Shown: positions 1-6,647 of the stretch, piece by piece
Layout: the number at the start of each line of letters is the position of its first letter
Position numbering within the stretch: the first letter of the stretch is position 1
DNA from: Alcanivorax sp. UBA4485
Lineage (GTDB): Bacteria > Pseudomonadota > Gammaproteobacteria > Pseudomonadales > Alcanivoracaceae
DNA length: 10,303 bases
Assembly: GCA_002389055.1 (NCBI GenBank)
Contig: DGNT01000126.1
Coordinates: 1-10,303, forward strand
Direction of reading: 5' to 3'
Translations under genes and position numbers: made by a program
The notes under the pieces: model-generated
Database searches by the model: none
The model's input: only the letters and a program-made list of their open reading frames with translations
Told to the model about the DNA's origin: nothing

Positions 1-2147
1 TCGACTACCGCCTGCCGGCGGGCTCGCCGACGCCTCCCCGCGGCGCCCGCGTGCAGGTGCCGTTCGGCCGCCGCACCCTGGTGGGGCTGGTCCACGACCA
101 CCAGCCCAGCCAGTTCGCCAAACTCAAAAACGTGCAGCGCGTCCTCGACCAGGAAGCGGTCATCGACGAAGCGCTCTATACCCTTTGCGAGCGCGCCGCC
201 CGCTACTACCACCACCCACTGGGCGAAGTGCTGGGCTTCGTGCTGCCGGCCCTGCTGCGCCAGGGCCAGCCGGCCCTGGCCGGCGGCGAAGTGCGCTGGC
301 GGCTCACCGACCGCGGCCATCACGTCAGCGACGACCGCCTGACCCGCGCGCCCCGCCAGCTGCAGGCCCTCACCGTATTAAAGGAACACCCGGACGGCCT
401 GAGCCCGGCGATGCTGGAGGCGCTGTCGGTGTCCAAATCAGCGCTACAGGCGCTGCGCGACAAGGAATGGGTGGAACGGGTGGAGCTGCAACCGGAGGCC
501 GCCGGCACCCCCGCCGAGGTGCTCGCCGAACCGGCGCTGGCCGCCAACCCGGAACAGCGCGCCGCCATCCACGCCATCGTCGACGCCGAAGGCTTTCAGC
601 CGTTCCTGCTCGACGGCGTCACCGGCAGCGGCAAGACCGAGGTCTATTTACAGGCCATGGCGCCGGTGCTGGCCGCCGGCAAACAGGTACTGATGCTGGT
701 GCCGGAAATCGGCCTGACGCCGCAGACCCTGCGCCGCTTCCGGCAGCGCTTCGCGGTGCCGGTGACGGTGCTGCACTCGGGCCTGACCGACCGCGAGCGC
801 CTGGACGCCTGGGTGGCCGCCCGCGATGGCCGGGCGCGCATCATCATTGGCACCCGCTCGGCGGTGTTCACGCCGCTCGCCCACCCCGGGCTGATCATCG
901 TCGACGAAACCCACGACGCCTCCCTGAAACAGCAGGACGGCTTCCGCTACCACGCCCGTGACCTGGCCACCTGGCGCGCCCAGCAACTGGCGGTGCCGGT
1001 GGTGCACGGCAGCGCCACCCCGGCGCTGGAGACCCTGCACCTGGCGCGCACCGGCCGCTACCACTGGCTGCGCCTGACGCGCCGTGCCGGCGACGCCGGC
1101 GCGCCGCCCATCGAGCTGCTCGACGCCCGCGACACCACCCCGGACCGGCCGCTGCTGCCCGCCGCCCTGAAAGCGATCCGCGACACCCTGGCGCGCGGCG
1201 AACAGGCGCTGGTGTTCCTCAACCGGCGCGGTTTCGCTCCGGTAATTCTGTGCCGGGACTGCGGCTGGCAGGACGAATGCCCGCGCTGCGACAGCCTGAT
1301 GACCTGGCACCGCAGCGAACAGCAACTGCGCTGCCACCATTGCGGCCACCAGCACCGGGTGCCGCAGCGGTGCGGCGACTGCGGCTCCAGCAACCTCACC
1401 GACGCCGGCGCCGGCACCGAGAAACTGGAAGCGCTGCTGGAAAAGGAGTGCGAGCAGGTCAAAGGCGGCGCGCCGGTGGTGCGCATCGACCGCGACACCA
1501 CCCGCCGCAAGGGCAGCCTGGACGCCAAGCTGGCGCAGATACAGAAAGGCGAGCCGGCGGTGCTGGTGGGCACGCAGATGCTCGCCAAGGGCCACCATTT
1601 CCCGCGCCTGAGCCTGGCGGTGATCACCAATATGGACGCCGGCTTCCTGAGCGCCGACTTCCGCGGCCCGGAGCAGGCCGCCCAGCTGTTGCTGCAGGTG
1701 GCCGGCCGCAGCGGCCGCCAGGACCGCCCCGGGCGGGTGCTGATGCAAAGCCGTCACACCGACCACAACCTGGTGCAACTGGCCGCCGCCGGCGACTATC
1801 AGGCACTCGCCAACACCCTGCTGGAAGAGCGGCGCGGCGCCGGCTGGCCGCCGTTCGGGCACCTTGCCCTGCTGCGCTGCGAGGCCATGAGCATGGCCCA
1901 GGCGCTCACTTTCCTGGAGGAATGCGCCGCCGGGCTGCCGGCCCTGGACACAGTCCATGTGCTGGGGCCGGTACCGGCGCCGATGGAAAAGCGCGCCGGC
2001 CGTTACCGAGCCCAGCTGCTGCTGCAAAGCAACCAACGCCCCGCCCTGCACGGCCTGCTTGATGCGCTGATGGGCCACGCCCGCGGCCTGCCCTCGGGTC
2101 GCCGCTGCCGCTGGCACCTGGACGTGGACCCGATCGACCTTCTCTGA
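1..2147 (+). CDS. priA: Primosomal replication-restart helicase PriA (5' end cut by window)
   Basis: PriA is a 3'-5' DNA helicase that recognises abandoned replication forks and reloads the replisome. The reading frame is open from base 3, and its first residues (DYRLPAG...RVQVPFGRR) align with about residue 17 onward of PriA as I recall it. Roughly 15-20 residues therefore lie upstream, and the GTG at 51 is internal rather than the start. The N-terminal DNA-binding part includes the YYHHPLGEVL block. Next come Walker A (GVTGSGKTE, 615-641) and the DExH box (DETH, 903-914). Four CxxC pairs (1251-1382) form the zinc-binding insert. The C-terminal helicase motifs are GTQMLAKGHH (1569-1598) and QVAGRSGR (1695-1718). 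Visible length plus the missing part gives about 730 residues, close to the E. coli protein (732). The one oddity is DETH where I expect DEEH. The TGA stop is followed by the gap before argS. Confidence 0.97.
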   Translation, partial: DYRLPAGSPTPPRGARVQVPFGRRTLVGLVHDHQPSQFAKLKNVQRVLDQEAVIDEALYTLCERAARYYHHPLGEVLGFVLPALLRQGQPALAGGEVRWRLTDRGHHVSDDRLTRAPRQLQALTVLKEHPDGLSPAMLEALSVSKSALQALRDKEWVERVELQPEAAGTPAEVLAEPALAANPEQRAAIHAIVDAEGFQPFLLDGVTGSGKTEVYLQAMAPVLAAGKQVLMLVPEIGLTPQTLRRFRQRFAVPVTVLHSGLTDRERLDAWVAARDGRARIIIGTRSAVFTPLAHPGLIIVDETHDASLKQQDGFRYHARDLATWRAQQLAVPVVHGSATPALETLHLARTGRYHWLRLTRRAGDAGAPPIELLDARDTTPDRPLLPAALKAIRDTLARGEQALVFLNRRGFAPVILCRDCGWQDECPRCDSLMTWHRSEQQLRCHHCGHQHRVPQRCGDCGSSNLTDAGAGTEKLEALLEKECEQVKGGAPVVRIDRDTTRRKGSLDAKLAQIQKGEPAVLVGTQMLAKGHHFPRLSLAVITNMDAGFLSADFRGPEQAAQLLLQVAGRSGRQDRPGRVLMQSRHTDHNLVQLAAAGDYQALANTLLEERRGAGWPPFGHLALLRCEAMSMAQALTFLEECAAGLPALDTVHVLGPVPAPMEKRAGRYRAQLLLQSNQRPALHGLLDALMGHARGLPSGRRCRWHLDVDPIDLL

Positions 2148-2180
2148 CCCTAGGGGGCGGCATTCCCTTTCCGATTGCCG

Positions 2181-2186
2181 TACAAT
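2181..2186 (+). promoter_or_regulatory. Candidate -10 box upstream of argS
   Basis: The hexamer TACAAT matches the sigma-70 -10 consensus at five of six positions and lies 30 bases before the argS ATG, in the 69-base gap after priA. No convincing -35 hexamer lies 15-19 bases upstream, and there is no extended -10 TG. Transcription would start near 2193 and leave a leader of about 24 bases. No strong Shine-Dalgarno precedes the argS ATG. This is a weak call that rests on the hexamer and its position. Confidence 0.4.
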
Positions 2187-2216
2187 CGCCCGTCCATCCA
2201 ATGGCCGCGATGAAGC

Positions 2217-3983
2217 ATGAAAGACCGCCTGATATCCCTGATCGAAACCGCTCTGGACACCCTGCGCGACAACGGCACCCTGCCCGGCGACGCCCGGCCG
2301 CCGGTGCAGATTGATCGCACCAAGGACAAAAGCCACGGTGACTTCGCCACCAACATCGCCCTGATGCTGGCCAAACCCGCCGGGCTCAAGCCCCGCGATC
2401 TGGCCCAGTCCCTGATCGACGCGCTGCCCGACGACCCGGCGGTGGCCAAGGTGGAAATCGCCGGCCCCGGGTTCATCAATTTCTTCCAGGCGGCCCAGTG
2501 GCTGAACGATCAATTGGAGGCGGCGCTCGACGACCCCTACCTGGCGGTGCCACGCCCGGAGCGGGCGCAAACCGTGGTGGTGGACTATTCCTCCCCCAAC
2601 CTGGCCAAGGAAATGCACGTGGGCCATCTGCGCTCCACCATCATCGGCGACGCCGTGGTGCGCACGCTTTCCTTCCTGGGCCATAAGGTAGTGCCGCAGA
2701 ATCACGTCGGCGACTGGGGCACCCAGTTCGGCATGCTGCTCGCCTACCTGGAAGAACAGAAAGACCAGGAAAGCGGCGAGCAGCTCAACCGGGAACTGGG
2801 CGATCTGGAAAACTTCTACCGCGCCGCCAAGCAGCGCTTCGACGAGTCCCCGGAATTCGCCGACCGGGCCCGGGCGCTGGTGGTGAAGCTGCAGTCCGGC
2901 GACGACTACTGCCTGTCCCTGTGGCGCGAGTTCAACCAGGTCTCGCTGAGCCACTGCGACGCGGTCTATCGCCGCCTGGGCGTGACCCTGGGCCCCGACG
3001 ACGTGCGCGGCGAAAGCGCCTACAACGACGACCTGGCGCAGGTGGTCGCCGACCTCGACAAGGCCGGCCTGCTCACCGAGGACCAGGGCGCCCAGTGCGT
3101 ATTCCTGGACGAGTTCAAGAACAAGGACGGCGACCCGCTGCCGGTGATCGTGCGCAAGGCGGACGGCGGCTATCTTTACGCCACCACCGACCTGGCGGCG
3201 CTGCGCTACCGCGCCGGCACCCTCGGCGCCGACCGCATTCTGTATTTCGTCGATCAGCGCCAGGCACTGCACTTCCAGCAGATCTTCACCGTCGCCCGCC
3301 AGGCCGGCTTCGTCGGCGAAAGCGTGGACTTGGCGCACATGGGCTTCGGCACCATGAACGGGCCCGACGGCCGCCCGTTCAAGACCCGCGACGGCGGCAC
3401 CGTCAAACTGATCGACCTGCTCGACGAAGCGGAACAGCGCGCCTACGACCTGGTGCGCTCCAAAAATGCGGACCTGGAAGACAGCGAGCTGCGCGACATC
3501 GCCCGCTCGGTGGGCATCGGCGCGGTGAAATACGCCGACCTGAGCAAGAACCGCAGCAGTGATTACATTTTCGACTTCAATCAGATGCTCAGCTTCGACG
3601 GCAACACCGCGCCCTATCTGCTGTACGCCTACACCCGGGTGGTGAGCGTGTTCCGCAAGGCCGGGCTGGCGCTGGACCAGGTGCAGACCCAGGTGCGCGG
3701 CGACTTCCAGCTTGAGCACGACGCGGAGCAGGCGCTGGCCGCGCGGCTGGTGCAGTTCGGCGAAGTGATCGCCCAGGTGGCCGACAAGGGCCAGCCGCAC
3801 TTCCTGTGCGCCTACCTGTACGATCTCGCCGGCCTGTTTTCCGCCTTCTACGAACACTGCCCGATTCTCGCCGTGGACGACCCGGCGATCCGCGCCAGCC
3901 GCCTGAAACTGGCGGCGCTCACCGCGCGCACCCTGTCACGGGGTCTGGCGCTGTTGGGCCTGACCCCCCTGGAGCGTATGTAA
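2217..3983 (+). CDS. argS: Arginine--tRNA ligase (ArgRS)
   Basis: This class I aminoacyl-tRNA synthetase charges tRNA-Arg with arginine in the cytoplasm, using ATP. The 588 residues are close to the bacterial norm (E. coli 577). The N-terminal Add-1 domain carries DRTKDKSHGDFATNIAL, typical of the family. The HIGH signature appears as HVGH (residues 134-137, within AKEMHVGHLRS). As is usual for bacterial ArgRS, no classic KMSKS is seen; the equivalent loop is FKTRDGGTVKL near residues 388-398. The C-terminal DALR anticodon-binding domain begins around SFDGNTAPYLLYAYTR and ends in the typical LERM. The ATG at 2217 is chosen because the protein start (MKDRLISLIETAL) aligns with Pseudomonas ArgRS as I recall it. 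ATGs at 2201 and 2210 are in another frame. The stop overlaps the next start as TAATG. Confidence 0.97.
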   Translation: MKDRLISLIETALDTLRDNGTLPGDARPPVQIDRTKDKSHGDFATNIALMLAKPAGLKPRDLAQSLIDALPDDPAVAKVEIAGPGFINFFQAAQWLNDQLEAALDDPYLAVPRPERAQTVVVDYSSPNLAKEMHVGHLRSTIIGDAVVRTLSFLGHKVVPQNHVGDWGTQFGMLLAYLEEQKDQESGEQLNRELGDLENFYRAAKQRFDESPEFADRARALVVKLQSGDDYCLSLWREFNQVSLSHCDAVYRRLGVTLGPDDVRGESAYNDDLAQVVADLDKAGLLTEDQGAQCVFLDEFKNKDGDPLPVIVRKADGGYLYATTDLAALRYRAGTLGADRILYFVDQRQALHFQQIFTVARQAGFVGESVDLAHMGFGTMNGPDGRPFKTRDGGTVKLIDLLDEAEQRAYDLVRSKNADLEDSELRDIARSVGIGAVKYADLSKNRSSDYIFDFNQMLSFDGNTAPYLLYAYTRVVSVFRKAGLALDQVQTQVRGDFQLEHDAEQALAARLVQFGEVIAQVADKGQPHFLCAYLYDLAGLFSAFYEHCPILAVDDPAIRASRLKLAALTARTLSRGLALLGLTPLERM

Positions 3984-4609
3984 TGGCGAAGAACACCTCG
4001 CGCCGTGGCGCCAGTCGCGGCGGCTCGAAAAAACAATCGCGCCAGGTGCCCGGCTGGGTCTGGCTGTTCACCGGCGTCATCGGCGGCCTGTTCGTGGCGT
4101 TCCTGTTCCATCTCGCCCAGGTGCAGATGGAACAGGGCCGCGCCGGCGGCGGTGACCGCACCGTGGCCGAGAAGCCGCAACCCGAGGAAAAGGACAGCGA
4201 CGGCACCGCCAAGGACGACCAGCCCAAGTTCGATTTCTACGCGGTGCTGCCGAAGATGGAAGTGATCGTGCCCAAGGGCGAAGGCGACGAGCCGGAAACC
4301 AGCCGTGGCGGCAATAACAACACCGCCGGCGGCGAAAAGAGCGCCGACAAGCCGGTGGCCGGGCGTCACGACAAGCGCTTCCTGCTGCAGGCGGGCAGCT
4401 TCCGCAACGAGAAGGACGCCGACCGGCGCCGCGCGGAACTGATCCTCAAGGGTTACCAGGCGCGCATCCAACCGGTGGACATGGACAACGGCGACACCTG
4501 GCACCGGGTGATGATCGGCCCCTACGACAACATCAACACCTTGCACCGCGCCCAGGACAAACTGGCCGCCAGCGGCGTGGAGACTCTACCCATTCAATTG
4601 AAAGACTAA
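3983..4609 (+). CDS. ftsN: FtsN-like cell division protein with SPOR domain
   Basis: This is a single-pass inner-membrane protein of 208 residues. A short basic cytoplasmic tail (residues 1-21, rich in Arg, Lys and Ser) leads to a membrane segment (about 24-45, beginning GWVWLFTGVIGG). A low-complexity periplasmic linker rich in Glu, Lys, Asp and Gly follows, containing the FDFYAVLPKMEV block common in SPOR proteins. The SPOR domain fills residues 132-208 (starting RFLLQAGSFRN, with the later MIGPYDN block). SPOR domains bind denuded septal peptidoglycan, and FtsN activates septal wall synthesis. Position supports FtsN: in both E. coli and Pseudomonas an ftsN-type gene lies directly before hslV. 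The start overlaps the argS stop by one base, with GGAG eight bases upstream. The FtsN identity, as opposed to another SPOR protein such as DedD, is inferred from position and layout. The short essential FtsN segment is too weakly conserved to recognise. Confidence 0.85.
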   Translation: MAKNTSRRGASRGGSKKQSRQVPGWVWLFTGVIGGLFVAFLFHLAQVQMEQGRAGGGDRTVAEKPQPEEKDSDGTAKDDQPKFDFYAVLPKMEVIVPKGEGDEPETSRGGNNNTAGGEKSADKPVAGRHDKRFLLQAGSFRNEKDADRRRAELILKGYQARIQPVDMDNGDTWHRVMIGPYDNINTLHRAQDKLAASGVETLPIQLKD

Positions 4610-4633
4610 AGAGCCTCTGAAAAGCACCCTGCG

Positions 4634-4662
4634 CTTGAAAACCTCCCGTGCCACCCGCACAT
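4634..4662 (+). promoter_or_regulatory. Candidate sigma-32 (RpoH) heat-shock promoter for hslVU
   Basis: CTTGAAA at 4634-4640 is an exact match to the heat-shock -35 consensus. After a 14-base spacer, CCGCACAT at 4655-4662 matches six of the seven fixed positions of the -10 consensus CCCCATnT. Both lie in the non-coding gap before hslV, whose E. coli counterpart is a known RpoH target. Transcription would start about six to eight bases past the -10, near 4668-4670, giving a leader of only about 24 bases that still carries the whole Shine-Dalgarno. A sigma-70 reading is poorer: TTGAAA has no acceptable -10 at 16-18 bases. Confidence 0.6.
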
Positions 4663-4691
4663 CCAATTCAAATCAGGATAAGGAGGTTTTC
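4637..4691 (+). promoter_or_regulatory. Inverted repeat pairing with the hslV Shine-Dalgarno (candidate translational switch)
   Basis: GAAAACCTCC at 4637-4646 is the exact reverse complement of GGAGGTTTTC at 4682-4691, giving a 10-bp stem around a 35-base loop in RNA. The 3' arm contains most of the hslV Shine-Dalgarno and the bases up to two before the GTG start, so the folded form should block ribosome access. The 5' arm overlaps the -35 of the candidate heat-shock promoter. RNA starting near 4669 would therefore lack it, whereas RNA reading through from argS-ftsN would carry it. The base complementarity is directly visible; the regulatory role is inference. Confidence 0.5.
4679..4687 (+). 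promoter_or_regulatory. Near-perfect Shine-Dalgarno that fixes the hslV GTG start
   Basis: TAAGGAGGT is complementary to nine consecutive bases of the usual 3' end of 16S rRNA. It ends five bases before the GTG at 4693. The site decides the hslV start in favour of this GTG over the in-frame GTG at 4648, which has no such site and would add 15 residues before the conserved N-terminus. It is much stronger than the Shine-Dalgarno sites of the neighbouring genes and would offset the GTG start. Confidence 0.85.
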
Positions 4692-4692
4692 C

Positions 4693-5229
4693 GTGGAGCA
4701 ATATCACGGCACGACCATCGTCTCGGTTCGGCGCGGCAATAACGTCGTAATCGGCGGCGACGGCCAGGTAACGCTGGGCAATACCATCATGAAGGGCAAC
4801 GCGCGCAAGGTGCGCCGCCTCTATCACGGCAAGGTGATCGCCGGTTTCGCCGGTGGCACCGCCGACGCCTTCACGCTGTTCGAACGCTTCGAAGCCCAGC
4901 TGGAAAAACATCAAGGCCATCTGGTGCGCGCCGCCGTGGAGCTTGCCAAGGACTGGCGCACCGACCGCGCCCTGCGCCGCCTGGAAGCGTTGCTGGCGGT
5001 GGCGGACAAGGAGAACTCCCTGATCATCACCGGTAACGGCGACGTGGTGGAGCCCGAAGAAGGGCTGATCGCCATCGGCTCCGGCGGCCCGTTCGCGCAA
5101 TCCGCCGCCAGCGCCCTGCTGCACAACACCGATATGTCGGCCCGCGACGTGGTGGCGCAAAGCCTGAAAATCGCCGGCGACATCTGCATCTACACCAACC
5201 AGAATCACACCTTTGAGGAGATCGAATAG
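4693..5229 (+). CDS. hslV: ATP-dependent protease HslVU, peptidase subunit HslV
   Basis: HslV (ClpQ) is a proteasome-like N-terminal-threonine peptidase that forms a double hexamer and degrades proteins unfolded by HslU in the cytoplasm. From the GTG the protein has 178 residues and begins MEQYHGTTIVSVRRG. The nucleophile should be Thr7, exposed after removal of the six-residue leader MEQYHG. E. coli HslV loses only its initiator Met at this point. Family blocks present include GGDGQVTLGN, IMKGNARKVRRLY, GFAGGTADAFTLFERFE, LAKDWRTDR, LIITGNGDVVEPE, GSGG and AGDICIYTNQN. The gene overlaps hslU by one base (TAGTG) and is translated with it. Expression probably responds to heat through the sigma-32-type promoter just upstream. 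Its Shine-Dalgarno may be masked in read-through RNA. Confidence 0.97.
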   Translation: MEQYHGTTIVSVRRGNNVVIGGDGQVTLGNTIMKGNARKVRRLYHGKVIAGFAGGTADAFTLFERFEAQLEKHQGHLVRAAVELAKDWRTDRALRRLEALLAVADKENSLIITGNGDVVEPEEGLIAIGSGGPFAQSAASALLHNTDMSARDVVAQSLKIAGDICIYTNQNHTFEEIE

Positions 5230-6560
5230 TGTCCTCCTTATCTCCCCGTGACATCGTCAGCGAACTCAACCGGCACATCGTCGGCCAGGAAAACGCCAAG
5301 AAAGCGGTGGCCCTGGCCCTGCGCAACCGCTGGCGGCGCATGCAGCTGCCGGAAGAAATGCGCGCCGAAGTGGCGCCCAAGAATATTCTTATGATCGGCC
5401 CCACCGGCGTCGGCAAAACCGAAATCGCGCGGCGCCTGGCGAAACTGGCCGACGCCCCCTTTCTGAAGATCGAAGCCACCAAGTTCACCGAGGTGGGCTA
5501 TGTGGGCCGGGATGTGGAATCCATCATCCGCGACCTGATGGAAGTGGCGATTAAACTGCTGCGCGAAAAGGAAATGGCCCGCGTCCGGCACAAAGCCGAG
5601 GACGCCGCCGAGGACCGCGTGCTCGACGCCCTGCTGCCCAACGCCCGCGGCGAACAGGCCGACAACGATTCCAATACCCGTCAGATCTTCCGCAAAAAAC
5701 TGCGCGAAGGCGAACTGGACGACAAGGAAATCGAAGTGGAGGTCAGCGCCAACCCGCAAGGGGTGGAGATCATGGCGCCGCCGGGCATGGAAGAAATGAC
5801 CAGCCAGCTGCAGCAGATGTTCTCGCGCATGGGCGGCAGTGGCCGCAAGAAATCGCAGAAGCTGAAAGTGCGCGAAGCGCTGCGCCTGCTGCGTGACGAG
5901 GAAGCGGCGCGCTTCGTCAACGAAGACGAGCTCAAGGTGCAGGCCATCGACGTGGTGGAAAACCACGGCATCGTCTTTATCGACGAGCTGGACAAAGTGG
6001 CCAAGCGCTCCGAGACCGGCGGCACCGACGTGTCCCGCGAGGGCGTGCAGCGCGACCTGCTGCCGTTGATCGAAGGCTCCACGGTGAGCACCAAGTACGG
6101 CATGGTGCGCACCGATCACATTCTGTTTATCGCCTCCGGCGCCTTCCACCTGGCCAAGCCCAGCGACCTGATTCCCGAACTGCAAGGCCGCCTGCCGATC
6201 CGCGTGGAGCTGAGCGCGCTGACCCCCGAGGAATTCGAGCGCATCCTCACCGAGCCCAAATGCTCGCTCACCGAGCAGTACAAGGCACTGCTGGCCACCG
6301 AGGGGCTCAACCTGGAACTCACCGACGACTGCATCCGCCGGATCGCGGAAGTGGCCTGGCAGGTTAACGAACGCACCGAGAACATCGGCGCCCGCCGCCT
6401 GCACACGGTGATGGAAAAGCTGCTCGAGGAAATCAGCTACGACGCCGACGACCTGGCCACCCAGTACCACGACAAACCGCTGGTGCTGGACGCGGAAGCG
6501 GTGGATCGCTACCTCGGCGAACTGGCCTCCGACGAAGACCTCAGCCGCTACATTCTGTAG
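5229..6560 (+). CDS. hslU: ATP-dependent protease HslVU, AAA+ unfoldase subunit HslU
   Basis: HslU (ClpY) is the hexameric AAA+ unfoldase that recognises, unfolds and threads substrates into HslV. The 443 residues equal the E. coli length. Walker A is GPTGVGKT (residues 57-64) and the pore loop is GYVG (90-93). The intermediate domain spans roughly 110-240, with the variable acidic and Met/Gln-rich stretch GMEEMTSQLQQMFSRM. Walker B is IVFIDELDK (248-256), the GRLPIRVEL block with its arginine lies at 320-328, and sensor 2 is GARR (387-390). The C-terminal tail LSRYIL, which in this family docks into HslV, is intact. The GTG start overlaps the hslV TAG by one base, with GAGGAG eight bases upstream, so translation is probably coupled to hslV. 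No key residue is missing. Confidence 0.98.
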   Translation: MSSLSPRDIVSELNRHIVGQENAKKAVALALRNRWRRMQLPEEMRAEVAPKNILMIGPTGVGKTEIARRLAKLADAPFLKIEATKFTEVGYVGRDVESIIRDLMEVAIKLLREKEMARVRHKAEDAAEDRVLDALLPNARGEQADNDSNTRQIFRKKLREGELDDKEIEVEVSANPQGVEIMAPPGMEEMTSQLQQMFSRMGGSGRKKSQKLKVREALRLLRDEEAARFVNEDELKVQAIDVVENHGIVFIDELDKVAKRSETGGTDVSREGVQRDLLPLIEGSTVSTKYGMVRTDHILFIASGAFHLAKPSDLIPELQGRLPIRVELSALTPEEFERILTEPKCSLTEQYKALLATEGLNLELTDDCIRRIAEVAWQVNERTENIGARRLHTVMEKLLEEISYDADDLATQYHDKPLVLDAEAVDRYLGELASDEDLSRYIL

Positions 6561-6573
6561 CGGCGAAAAAATG

Positions 6574-6615
6574 CTTGTGGGAGCGGGCCCGCTCCCACAA
6601 GGCCCGCTCCCACAA
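6574..6615 (+). repeat. REP-like palindrome with a duplicated arm
   Basis: Bases 6574-6601 form a perfect 28-base palindrome with no central gap. GGCCCGCTCCCACAA then occurs twice in tandem (6586-6600 and 6601-6615), and its reverse complement lies at 6575-6589. In RNA the inverted arm can pair with the second copy as a 15-bp stem with an 11-base loop, or fold within the palindrome. The GTGGGAGCGGGC core and a GTGG head resemble repetitive extragenic palindromes of Pseudomonas and relatives, which are spread by RAYT transposases. No such transposase is present here. It lies 14 bases after hslU and could stabilise or partly end that mRNA. The downstream strand lacks a T-run, so it is not a canonical intrinsic terminator for hslU. 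Confidence 0.8.
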
Positions 6616-6618
6616 TTC

Positions 6619-6627
6619 TGCTATTAT
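6619..6627 (+). promoter_or_regulatory. Candidate extended -10 promoter for the FFLEELY-ubiE-ubiJ-ubiB run
   Basis: TGCTATTAT is an extended -10 element (TGn plus a hexamer matching TATAAT at five of six positions). It sits three bases after the REP-like repeat and 21 bases before the next ATG. Transcription would begin near 6633, just before the GGAGG Shine-Dalgarno at 6636-6640. The region expected to hold a -35 is occupied by the repeat and shows no match, which extended -10 promoters can tolerate. Confidence 0.45.
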
Positions 6628-6647
6628 CGCCCGCCGGAGGATCAGTC

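Noticed and set aside
2148..2155. CCCTAGGG palindrome after the priA stop
   Set aside because: Too short and gapless to be a terminator, with no T-run, and no known operator fits.
2201..2216. ATG codons at 2201 and 2210 upstream of argS
   Set aside because: They are in a different frame from argS and the conserved ArgRS N-terminus starts at 2217; no evidence supports a leader peptide.
648..3857. A 1069-codon open frame on the minus strand across priA and argS
   Set aside because: It lies antisense to two well-conserved genes, its product is a low-complexity mix of His, Gln, Val, Ala and Gly with no family motif, and long antisense frames are expected in high-GC coding DNA.
3806..3982. Longer start for the FtsN-like gene inside argS
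   Set aside because: The added residues are out-of-frame argS sequence; the ATG at 3983 gives the expected basic tail, then a membrane segment, with GGAG at proper spacing.
4648..4692. Upstream in-frame GTG that would lengthen HslV by 15 residues
   Set aside because: It has no Shine-Dalgarno, falls inside the predicted promoter and leader, and would put 21 residues before the catalytic Thr. The GTG at 4693 has a nine-base Shine-Dalgarno match.
5238..6470. A 410-codon open frame on the minus strand opposite hslU
   Set aside because: Same composition artefact: shadow of hslU codons with no recognisable domain and no Shine-Dalgarno support.
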